From Tritonibacter scottomollicae (GTDB lineage Bacteria > Pseudomonadota > Alphaproteobacteria > Rhodobacterales > Rhodobacteraceae), in NCBI RefSeq assembly GCF_003003215.1, contig NZ_PVUF01000001.1, forward strand, positions 496,001 to 560,000: a stretch of 64,000 nt of DNA, read 5' to 3'. Shown here piece by piece: positions 9,201 through 16,344 of the stretch. A program made the translations under genes and the position numbers. Every line of letters begins with the position of its first letter. Position 1 is the stretch's first letter. The notes beneath the pieces are model-generated. The model did no database searches. It saw nothing but the letters and a program-made list of their open reading frames with translations, and had not been told where the DNA came from.

Positions 9201-12200
9201 GCGCAGCGGCACATCCTCGGCCTGCGGCGTGGCGAGCGGCACCGGGCGGTAGTCCAGTTCCATGCGTTTCGCGCCACGCCATGCGGCGGAGTGGTTGCTT
9301 GGCTCTGCCAGCAGTTCTTCGAGCAAGCGCGGGGTGAGCACCTCGGGCTTGGCTCCGGACAAGAGCGCCGCAATCCCTTTCGGGGCTGCTGGCAGTTCGA
9401 TGTCGCAGGTGGCGACGGTCACGTCCGGCACCTCGCGTGGGATCACCCCGGCGGGACCGGAAATCATCGCCTTTTCCGGATTGGGCAGGGGCTCGTCGCG
9501 CAGCTGCACAGCGCCGGTGGTCAAAACGCTGAGATGCACGGGATGCGGTAGTTCCGCCTGCGCCAGGGCCTGACCGAGGGCGGTTAGCGACATCAGCCCC
9601 ATCTCTATATTGCGATCAAAGAAGGAGGAGCCGGGACGGAAGTCCTCGGCATCGGTCACCAGCCAGAAATGCGCTATCCGCTGTGGCAGCAGATCGGCCT
9701 CCGCCAGATCTGTCAGTAGGGCCTCGGTGCCAAACCGCCCCTCTTCGGGGGCCAGCTGATAGAGGTCGGGTGCCAATTGCGCGTAGGTGTCACCAGCACG
9801 GACGCGCGCCACTCGGTGACCGGCGGCACTGAGCGCCTCGGCGCAGGCGGCGGCCTGTCCGGTGGTGTCCTCGAAGATCAGCCAGGTCTGCGGCGCAAGG
9901 CCCAGCTCGCGCGTCACATCCAGCGCGCAGTCAGCCAAGCGCGGCCGCCAGACTGGGCGATATCCCCAATCGCGCAGGTCATCATGGCGCGTGGGCAGGG
10001 CGATCTCGGGCGCTTGCACCGATTTGCCCGGTTCGATGAAATAGCGACTACGCTGGAAAGCATAGGTGGGCAGGCTGAGGCGGTTGCGGCGGGCATCGCC
10101 CCAGACCTGCGGCCAGTCGGCTTCCACGCCACAGGCCCAGAGCCGACCGATCACGCCAAAGAAATAGGCATCATCCGCCACCTGTTGATCCGGGTGGCGC
10201 AGCGAGCTGAGAACCTGACCCGCGGCAACCTGCGGTGCCATTTGTGCCAATGCGCTCAGGGCCTTGCCCGGACCGACCTCCAGATAGACGCGGTTCTTCG
10301 TGGCGGCGAGCGTGTCGATGCAATCGGCAAAGCGCACGGTGTTGCGCAGCTGGGCGACCCAGTAATCGGCGCTAGTGGCCTGCTCTGCGGTCAGCGGCAG
10401 GCCGGTGCGGTTGGACATCACCGGCAGGTTTGGCGCCTGCAGGTCCAGACGGCGCAGGAAGTCGCCATAGGCCGCGAGGATCGGCTCCAGCATGCGGCTA
10501 TGGGCGGCGATGTCGATGGGAATGCGTTGGAATTCCACATCGCGCGCGCGCAGGGTTTCGGCCAGCGCGTCGAGGCGGTCATTGGGGCCGGATACCGCGG
10601 TCAGCTCTGGCGCATTGACGCTGGCGATGTCCAGATCGGTGCCGACCAACGCTTCGACCTCGGTCAGCGGCAGCGAGATCGACAGCATGCCGCCAGGGTT
10701 CACCGTGTCGAACAGCCGTCCGCGCAGCTGCACCAGATCTATGCACTCCTCAAAGCGCATCACACCGGCAAGGCAGGCGGCAGTGTTTTCGCCCATCGAA
10801 TGGCCGACCATGGCCGCAGGCTTGACGCCCCAGCTCATCCAGAGCTGCGCCAGCGCGTATTCCACGATCATGATCAGCGGCAGTTGCACCGATGGTTTCA
10901 GCAGCGCGGCATCGGCGGTAGCCTCTTCGCCCGGTTCCGGTAGCCATAGCGCGCGCAGGTCGAAATCGAGGCTCTTTTCCAGATGGTCAAGCCCCTGATC
11001 CATCCAGTCGGCAAAGACCGGCTCGGTTTCGTAGAGATCGCGCGCCATGCCGGCATATTGCGCGCCGCCACCGGGGAACATGAAGACCACCTCCGGGTTC
11101 GGCCCAAGGTGGTCGTGGGTGAAGACCTGACGCGGGTTTGCAGCCTCCAGCAGGTCGGCGGCCTCGGTCGCGGTCTCGGCTACCACCACGCGCCGCTTGG
11201 CAAAACCGCGGCGGCCTTCCTTCAGCGTATAGGCCACATCGGCCAGCTCCACCTCCGGGTTGGCGCGCAGATAGGCCACGAGATTCTGCGTGTTCGCCTC
11301 CAGCGCCGATTTGGACTGACCGGAGAGGCACAGCACCTGGAACGGGAAGTCGCTCTCCTCGGAGGCCGCGCGTAGGGGGGCCTCTTCCAGAATGACATGG
11401 GCGTTGGTGCCGCCGACCCCAAGGGCGTTAATCGCGGCCCGGCGCGGTCCCTTGTGCGAGACCCAAGGGGACAGTTGGTCGTTCACCCTGAAGGGCGAAG
11501 TTGCGAAATCTATGGTCGGGTTCGGCTTCTCATACCCCAGCGACGGTGGCAGGGATTTGCTGTCCAGCGATAGGGCGGTTTTGACAAAACCTGCCACCCC
11601 GGCTGCTGTATCGAGGTGACCTATGTTGGTCTTGACCGAGCCGATGCGACAATAACCGGTGGCGTCAGTGCCATCGCGGTAGGCCTCTGTCAGCGCGGCT
11701 ACCTCGATCGGATCGCCGATATAGGTGCCGGTGCCGTGGCATTCCACATAGTCGATGGTCTCCGGGTTGATCCGCGCCGCGGTCAGCGCCTTGCGCACCG
11801 CTGCCGATTGTCCATCCACCGAAGGCGCAAGATAACCAGCCTTGGCCGCGCCATCATTATTGATCGCGGAGCCTTTGATGACCGCCCAGATGTGATCGCC
11901 ATCCGCCAGCGCATCGCCAAGGCGGCGCAGCGCCACGGCCCCGGCGCCGGAGCCGAACACGGTGCCCTGTGCGCGATGGTCGAAGGCGTGGCAATGGCCG
12001 TCGGGCGACAGGATCTCGTTCTCCTTGTAGAGGTAGCCGCGCCCCTGTGGCAGCTCGATGGTCACGCCGCCGGCCAGTGCCATGTCGCATTCTCCCTGGC
12101 GCAGCGCCTCGGCGGCATAGTGGATCGCCACCAGAGAGGTGGAGCAGGCGGTCTGCACGTTCACCGACGGCCCCTTGAGGTCGAACACATGGCTGACACG

Positions 12201-12716
12201 GGTGGTCAGGAAATCCTTGTCGTTGCCGGTGTGACGCAACAGGAACATGCCGACATCATCCACCAGGTCCGGGTTGGAGCAGATGTTGAAATAGAAATAG
12301 CTGCCCATGCCGCAGCCCGCGTAGACACCGACCTGACCCTTCAGGCTTTCGGGCGTATGACCGGCATCCTCCATCGCACCCCAAGCGACCTCGAGGAACT
12401 TGCGGTGTTGGGGATCGAGGATGGAGGCTTCCTTGGGGGAGAAGCCGAAGAACTCCGCGTCGAACGTGTCAAACCCCTGTAGCGGAGCCGCAGAGGGCAC
12501 GTAGTTTGGATCGCGCAGCACCTCGGCCCGTTCGCCCGCGGCCAACAGGCTGTCCTCATCCTGGATCTCGATGGATTCGATGCCGTCGCGTAGATTGGTC
12601 CAGAAGGCACGGATGCTGTCGGCACCGGGCAGGGTGACGGACATGCCGACCACGGCGATATCATCAGCGCTGTAACGGTCCCGCTGTTCCGGATCAAACT
12701 TCGTCATATTGTCCAT
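6267..12716 (-). CDS. type I polyketide synthase, KS-AT-KR-DH-ACP-TE
   Basis: A 2149-residue single-module PKS. Domains in order: ketosynthase (residues about 15-440; active Cys in TACSTSL near 190, then VECHGTGTYIGDP and KTNIGHLDTAAG), acyltransferase (GHSMGEN near 637), a KR structural part, ketoreductase (ITGGYGGIG near 1180; catalytic-type Ser, Tyr, Asn in FSSSS and DYIAANEYLN), dehydratase (NDHRTHDGTALIPG near 1430 and HPGLLDLATG near 1590), acyl carrier (FFDLGGHSLIAV near 1808) and type I thioesterase (GGFSGGGIT near 1955, LLDTPLP, PGDHDG). KR before DH is not the usual DH-KR order of modular PKS. The AT has IAAHS where HAFH or YASH would indicate malonyl or methylmalonyl, so the extender is not settled. 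The TE makes this the terminating module, although its gene is transcribed before the NRPS. An in-frame ATG three codons downstream is an alternative start. First gene of the operon. Confidence 0.95.
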   Translation of the reverse strand: MDNMTKFDPEQRDRYSADDIAVVGMSVTLPGADSIRAFWTNLRDGIESIEIQDEDSLLAAGERAEVLRDPNYVPSAAPLQGFDTFDAEFFGFSPKEASILDPQHRKFLEVAWGAMEDAGHTPESLKGQVGVYAGCGMGSYFYFNICSNPDLVDDVGMFLLRHTGNDKDFLTTRVSHVFDLKGPSVNVQTACSTSLVAIHYAAEALRQGECDMALAGGVTIELPQGRGYLYKENEILSPDGHCHAFDHRAQGTVFGSGAGAVALRRLGDALADGDHIWAVIKGSAINNDGAAKAGYLAPSVDGQSAAVRKALTAARINPETIDYVECHGTGTYIGDPIEVAALTEAYRDGTDATGYCRIGSVKTNIGHLDTAAGVAGFVKTALSLDSKSLPPSLGYEKPNPTIDFATSPFRVNDQLSPWVSHKGPRRAAINALGVGGTNAHVILEEAPLRAASEESDFPFQVLCLSGQSKSALEANTQNLVAYLRANPEVELADVAYTLKEGRRGFAKRRVVVAETATEAADLLEAANPRQVFTHDHLGPNPEVVFMFPGGGAQYAGMARDLYETEPVFADWMDQGLDHLEKSLDFDLRALWLPEPGEEATADAALLKPSVQLPLIMIVEYALAQLWMSWGVKPAAMVGHSMGENTAACLAGVMRFEECIDLVQLRGRLFDTVNPGGMLSISLPLTEVEALVGTDLDIASVNAPELTAVSGPNDRLDALAETLRARDVEFQRIPIDIAAHSRMLEPILAAYGDFLRRLDLQAPNLPVMSNRTGLPLTAEQATSADYWVAQLRNTVRFADCIDTLAATKNRVYLEVGPGKALSALAQMAPQVAAGQVLSSLRHPDQQVADDAYFFGVIGRLWACGVEADWPQVWGDARRNRLSLPTYAFQRSRYFIEPGKSVQAPEIALPTRHDDLRDWGYRPVWRPRLADCALDVTRELGLAPQTWLIFEDTTGQAAACAEALSAAGHRVARVRAGDTYAQLAPDLYQLAPEEGRFGTEALLTDLAEADLLPQRIAHFWLVTDAEDFRPGSSFFDRNIEMGLMSLTALGQALAQAELPHPVHLSVLTTGAVQLRDEPLPNPEKAMISGPAGVIPREVPDVTVATCDIELPAAPKGIAALLSGAKPEVLTPRLLEELLAEPSNHSAAWRGAKRMELDYRPVPLATPQAEDVPLRNGGHYLITGGYGGIGLTVAKHLMHNYDARITLLSREALPPRAEWDSYLRRHSPTERIASRIRAVQDLEATGRGEVLVLAGDVCNLQDMRAAAEAACAAFGPVTGLFHGAGRIADAPLLAKTDSQISDVLAPKVSGLRVLDQVFPDGTLEVMALFSSSSTVTRPAGQVDYIAANEYLNAWAKSRRGGQTRVVAIDWGIWADTGMAAEAMAARRDSAAPSEPLPCAAALWQTQGFDRSGAPVFRSSFDARRDWLLNDHRTHDGTALIPGTGNIELIAEGLDQLGTTAPFEIRDLYFLQPFVVDNDSPREAVMHLTPSTDGYEVQIHGATDDGFARTAQAQVVTLEPSHVSGLVPLDAISARCTPQEAPRDGTRLRSPQEANLRFGPRWHVLQSMALGRDEGLARLEMPEIATGDGTLLHPGLLDLATGWAIELAPGYEPSTLWVPVSYGAIRVLAPLTQEIFSHVRLADGKGDRSSVLFDITLCDTDGNVLVEITHFRMQQLSGGFNLLPVRTDTTATALGLTAEPQTQPLSPDERRLLANLDNGIRAEEGGPALERALASGLSQVVVSSLDLVALRQQAAVSGLTAPEADGQSFDRPDLDTDYIAPRTPTEEALAAQFANLLGLAQVGVEDSFFDLGGHSLIAVRLFAQIKRSFGVEFPMSVLFDAPTVAALAVRIEAETGPAAEQPTNAAETDSPQSFTHLVRLAPGKDPQAAPMFIVAGMFGNVLNLRHLAQILGEDRPVYGLQARGLIGSDEPHERIEDAARAYIAEMRQVQPEGPYLVGGFSGGGITAYEIAQQLKTSGEAVDALVLLDTPLPVRPALKPLDKALIKFAELRAKGPGFLGEWLRNRIAWEIRKRQDRPAETGAAAGFNNRKIELAFLRAVAAYEVQPWTGPVTLYRPVLDRHWQVSGRQWVSREREYVYPDNDWTRHAPAIEVHEVPGDHDGMVLAPNVSVLGKAIRDQLAKTARQPDTAKAAE

Positions 12717-12790
12717 CGTTCCCCAAGTTCGGCCTTATGCCTAACCCATTCTTTCGTACCGGCCGGACGAACGCTCCCCACGTCCTGACG

Positions 12791-12819
12791 GTGTATCCCA
12801 TGTGGATCGTATTATACAC
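12791..12819 (-). promoter_or_regulatory. candidate promoter and operator of the PKS-NRPS operon
   Basis: In the 199-bp gap upstream of the PKS, the minus strand carries a perfect -10-like TATAAT at 12816-12811. No convincing -35 sits 17 bp upstream of it. The same spot holds nested inverted repeats: outer arms GTGTAT (12791-12796) and ATACAC (12814-12819), and inner arms ATCC (12795-12798) and GGAT (12804-12807). A repeat overlapping a -10 is typical of a repressor or activator site, but no regulator gene is visible nearby. The rest of the gap (12717-12915) shows no gene. Confidence 0.35.
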
Positions 12820-12915
12820 GTCGCACTCTGTGGCGAGTATTGCGCAACATCTTTGGCAGCGTCGGGGTTTGAATATGGCCAAATTGAGATCCTTCGCCGC
12901 GCGCCCCTGACGACC

Positions 12916-14382
12916 CTAGTCCATCACCGGCCTCAGTCGTTCTTGCCGTGGCGGTGTGTCTATCTCTTGGCGGCCGTCAAAGAGCGCCTTTCTGGGGGCG
13001 AAGAGACCGGGGTAAAGCTGGCGCTCCGCATAGCCCAAGAGGGCGCCAGCGCACATCCAGGTCACTGGCACCAACGTATCATTCAGCAACATGTCCATCA
13101 GGGTCGCGCCCAGAATGAGCGCGATGCAGGACACGGTTGGCGAAATTTCCCGCTCTGGCATCTTGCGCAGCGCTAGGTAGAGCAATGCGAGCGCACCGGT
13201 CAGCAGGCCCATTTCGGCGAGATAGCCGACCCAGCCGAAGCTGCCAAAGGCAATGATCCAGTGACCATCGGGGATCGACAGGATACGACCGGTTTCGCCA
13301 TCTCGGATCAGGTTTCTGCCCCATCCGCCCCAACCGAACATGGGCTTTTCGGCTGCGCGTTCTAGTAGAATTTCTTCATTGTCGAACCTGTACCCCAAAG
13401 ATTGCGCCCGTTCGGGGCTGATCGCTTCTACCTGCGCCAGGATTGTATCAAGCGGGATCACATGAGCGTTTCGCAACATCGGGTAAATGCAGCCGATCAA
13501 GGCGATGATCAGCGCCAGCCGGACCTGGAACCGATGAGACGCCAGTGCGATAACGGGGGTAAAGGCCAGACCATAAGCAAGTGATGCCATGCTCTTGCAC
13601 AGGATCAACATGCCGAACAGGTAGACCGCTGCGAAAGTAAACCGCACTTTGTTGGGGTTGGTGGCCGTGCGGGCCAGCGCTACTGCCGCCACCATTGCGC
13701 TGAACATGAACAACGCAAGCCAAAGCGCATGGGGCAGGAAGACGATGGGGCGATACCCGCCCTGACGCACCATCTGAGCAAAGTCATGCTGGAAAAAGCC
13801 GTAGATCCAGACGTTCATCTGCGGGCTGAACCTGATTTCGATCAGCGACGGAACGGTGTAAATGAGGCCGGCAATGACGAATGCCAACAAAATTTCGCGA
13901 TGCGCCTCAGGGGTGGAAAGATATCGACGCGCGATGAAGAAGGGGATCAGCACGATGATCTGGCTACTGATGACAGATGCGAGATCCCGCAGGCGAAGGC
14001 CTGGCAGCTCCGAATGAAAGAACACGATCGGAGCTGAGTGCGGCACCGCCTCAAATACAATACGGTCGGAGTTGGTCAGTACCGTCGGAACGGCGGAGAG
14101 GACAAAGACCGCGGTTAAGACACGAAGTACCCAGGATCGCGGCATCATCGGTACTGGCTGCTTTGCGACAAACACACAGCCCGCCAGCGCCATGAGCGAG
14201 CTGATCGAGAATTTGTCCAGGTCGGGAACAAGAGGCAGGTCGAAGGCTGCAACCGGCGGCAGTAAAAGGTATCCGCCGATCAGGCATAGCAGGATGGCAC
14301 GGTGCAGGGGCAGGCGCTGAAAGAACACCAACGCCGCGACTGGCCACACCAGCAACATCATCGTCGCAATCGCGTTAGGCAC
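12916..14382 (-). CDS. Wzy / O-antigen-ligase-like polysaccharide membrane protein
   Basis: A 488-residue protein made mostly of hydrophobic helices (about ten to twelve), with a large loop around residues 305-375 that contains ERAQSLGYRFDNEEILLERA and PMFGWGGWGR. That layout, including a GWGxxGR-like loop motif, matches the O-antigen polymerase/ligase superfamily, which joins lipid-linked oligosaccharides in the periplasm or ligates them onto an acceptor. The start is GTG at 14382, with GAGG about ten bases upstream. It is read in the same direction as the PKS but ends 199 bp before it, and is divergent from the WecG-like gene. A role in exopolysaccharide or surface glycan is inferred; polymerase and ligase cannot be separated from sequence. 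Confidence 0.75.
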   Translation of the reverse strand: MPNAIATMMLLVWPVAALVFFQRLPLHRAILLCLIGGYLLLPPVAAFDLPLVPDLDKFSISSLMALAGCVFVAKQPVPMMPRSWVLRVLTAVFVLSAVPTVLTNSDRIVFEAVPHSAPIVFFHSELPGLRLRDLASVISSQIIVLIPFFIARRYLSTPEAHREILLAFVIAGLIYTVPSLIEIRFSPQMNVWIYGFFQHDFAQMVRQGGYRPIVFLPHALWLALFMFSAMVAAVALARTATNPNKVRFTFAAVYLFGMLILCKSMASLAYGLAFTPVIALASHRFQVRLALIIALIGCIYPMLRNAHVIPLDTILAQVEAISPERAQSLGYRFDNEEILLERAAEKPMFGWGGWGRNLIRDGETGRILSIPDGHWIIAFGSFGWVGYLAEMGLLTGALALLYLALRKMPEREISPTVSCIALILGATLMDMLLNDTLVPVTWMCAGALLGYAERQLYPGLFAPRKALFDGRQEIDTPPRQERLRPVMD

Positions 14383-14500
14383 CTAATCTCGCCTCACTTA
14401 GACCTAAATCCGAGGGTAGCAGTATACGACAGCTCTGCCATATGTACCCTGCAAGAAACAATATTTACTAACCAGCCGATGAAAAATGATCTGATGCGCC

Positions 14501-15280
14501 ATGCACTTTCTGTTTAACAATCAGCGTATTGTGGTCAATGTCCCAGATGCGCGCAAGTTCTCCGTTGAAATAACGAATAGATTTCAGTGCGCTGAAGGGT
14601 TTGCGCTGGCGACCGTCAACCTCGATCACCTGGTCAAGCTGTCACGCGATGAGGTGTTTCTGCGCGCCTATCAGGCGCAGGATTTCATCGTCGCGGATGG
14701 TCGCCCGATTGTCTGGCTTTCGCGGATTGCGAACCGGCCTGTTGAGCTGATGCCCGGATCTGATCTGGTCACGCCCCTATGCAAAATGGCAGCGCAGAGC
14801 GGCGTCAAGGTGGCATTGGTGGGGTCAACGGAGCCAGTTCTTGAAGAGGCGCGCACCGCCTTGATGCACTGGGTGCCGGGACTGGAGATCACCTATGTGC
14901 AGGCGCCCAGCAGGAATTTTGATCCCGAGGGGGACGAATCTCGGCGGATCTTGACCGAATTGGCAGAGCAGAAGGTGGGCATGTGCTTTATCGCGCTTGG
15001 TGCTCCGAAGCAGGAACGCTTTGCCGCGCTTGGACGGCAATTGGCACCGCAGGTCGGGTTTGCATCAATCGGCGCGGGGCTCGATTTCGTGACCGGGGCT
15101 CAGCGCCGTGCGCCGCTGTGGATGCGTAAACTCGCGTTGGAGTGGTTGTGGCGCATGTTGAGCAGCCCGGCCCGCCTCGTGCCGCGTTATGCGCAGTGTT
15201 TCGCGATCCTGCCGAGACAGGTCACGCAAGCCCTGCGGATCCGGCGACAGAGGGATGATGTGCGCGCTCAGGACAGCTGA
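14501..15280 (+). CDS. WecG/TagA/CpsF-family glycosyltransferase (GT26)
   Basis: A 259-residue protein of the family that adds the second sugar (for example ManNAc or a uronate) to undecaprenyl-linked intermediates at the inner face of the membrane. Family features seen are FALATVNLDHLVKLSRD near the N-terminus, DFIVADGRPIVWLSR near residue 65, GSDLVTPLC, and the conserved LGAPKQERFA near residue 165. The positively charged C-terminus (WMRKLALEWLWRM ... RRQRDD) is typical for membrane association. The gene is divergent from the Wzy-like gene, with a 118-bp intergenic region, and converges on the second GT2 gene. The Shine-Dalgarno sequence is weak. The context implies exopolysaccharide or O-antigen repeat-unit assembly. 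Confidence 0.88.
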   Translation: MHFLFNNQRIVVNVPDARKFSVEITNRFQCAEGFALATVNLDHLVKLSRDEVFLRAYQAQDFIVADGRPIVWLSRIANRPVELMPGSDLVTPLCKMAAQSGVKVALVGSTEPVLEEARTALMHWVPGLEITYVQAPSRNFDPEGDESRRILTELAEQKVGMCFIALGAPKQERFAALGRQLAPQVGFASIGAGLDFVTGAQRRAPLWMRKLALEWLWRMLSSPARLVPRYAQCFAILPRQVTQALRIRRQRDDVRAQDS

Positions 15281-15288
15281 CGTGGGCT

Positions 15289-16275
15289 CTACTTGTACTC
15301 GATCAGGGCGCGATGCCTGCCGCGCAAGCGGTTGAGGTGAAACTCCACGACGCCCTGTGCCTCGGCAAACTTGCCCAGCATGCTATACCACGCCCGCCGT
15401 GGGCCATCGCGTCGGGACAGGCGCAGAAACTGCAGCGGGTAGATCAAGCTGAGCACGCTACCAAGAAGGGGAAGCAGGGACCATGTCAGTGCAATGAGGC
15501 CCGGCAAGACCGCCCCCCAGACCATGGCCCGCCTCGTTTCGGCGACCCAATGACACTCGGGCGGCGCACCATGCAAGTGGGCGCCCTCCGCAAAGGCATG
15601 ACCTGCCCGTCGCGCCCGTTTCCACCATTGCGAAAACTGTGTCATCTGAGCATCGTGACGGGTCATTTCCTCATCTAGTCGCCAGATTTTCCACCCCGCC
15701 TTGCGCAACCGCACACAAAGCTCAGGCTCTTCGCCCGCGATCAAGGTGTCGCGGTACCCGCCAACCTGACGGATCGCATCGCGGCGCATCAAAGCATCGC
15801 CGCCGCAGGCCTTGGCCTCACCGATGGGCGTATCCCACTCCAGGTCACACAGCCAATTGTAGATGCTGCCGCTTGGGTTTTGTTCCCGTCGCCGCCCGCA
15901 AGCGACCGCGACATCTGGATGCTGTGCTAAAAAATCCGCGCCTTGCCGCAACCAGCCAGGGTCAAGACTACAGTCGCCATCCAGAAATTGGACCAACCCG
16001 TCGCTGGTATTTGCAGACAGCCGATCCAGTCCCGCGTTGCGGGCGCGCGCCGCGGTGAACGGGCGCGACATATCAAGCTGGACGACCTCCGCCCCGCGGG
16101 CTTTTGCGGCTGCAACAGATCCGTCGCTGGAGCCACTGTCGACATAGATGATACGCCTGACCTGTCCTGCAAGGCTGTCGAGGCAGGCCAGCAGGCGCTC
16201 GCCTTCATTGCGACCGATCACAACCGCGTCGATCTGCGGCTGCGGCGCGTCAGGGGGCGGGGGGACGGTGCTCAT
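15289..16275 (-). CDS. glycosyltransferase family 2, probably exopolysaccharide assembly
   Basis: A 328-residue GT-A enzyme. It begins with a short proline-rich stretch, then DAVVIGRNEGERLLACLDSL and YVDSGSSDGS (nucleotide binding), the acidic motif FLDGDCSLDPGW, and AGEEPELCVRLRKAGW in the acceptor region. A hydrophobic stretch near residues 250-290 suggests one or two membrane segments near the C-terminus, followed by a basic tail. GAGG lies about nine bases before the ATG at 16275. It is convergent with the WecG-like gene, and the stops lie eight bases apart. Together with the Wzy-like gene it forms a small surface-glycan set. The sugar transferred is unknown. Confidence 0.85.
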   Translation of the reverse strand: MSTVPPPPDAPQPQIDAVVIGRNEGERLLACLDSLAGQVRRIIYVDSGSSDGSVAAAKARGAEVVQLDMSRPFTAARARNAGLDRLSANTSDGLVQFLDGDCSLDPGWLRQGADFLAQHPDVAVACGRRREQNPSGSIYNWLCDLEWDTPIGEAKACGGDALMRRDAIRQVGGYRDTLIAGEEPELCVRLRKAGWKIWRLDEEMTRHDAQMTQFSQWWKRARRAGHAFAEGAHLHGAPPECHWVAETRRAMVWGAVLPGLIALTWSLLPLLGSVLSLIYPLQFLRLSRRDGPRRAWYSMLGKFAEAQGVVEFHLNRLRGRHRALIEYK

Positions 16276-16344
16276 GACATGCGGCCTCTGTGGTGCCTTT
16301 CGGCCACCCGGACTGTAGTCAGCCTATATGGACGAAATCGCAGC

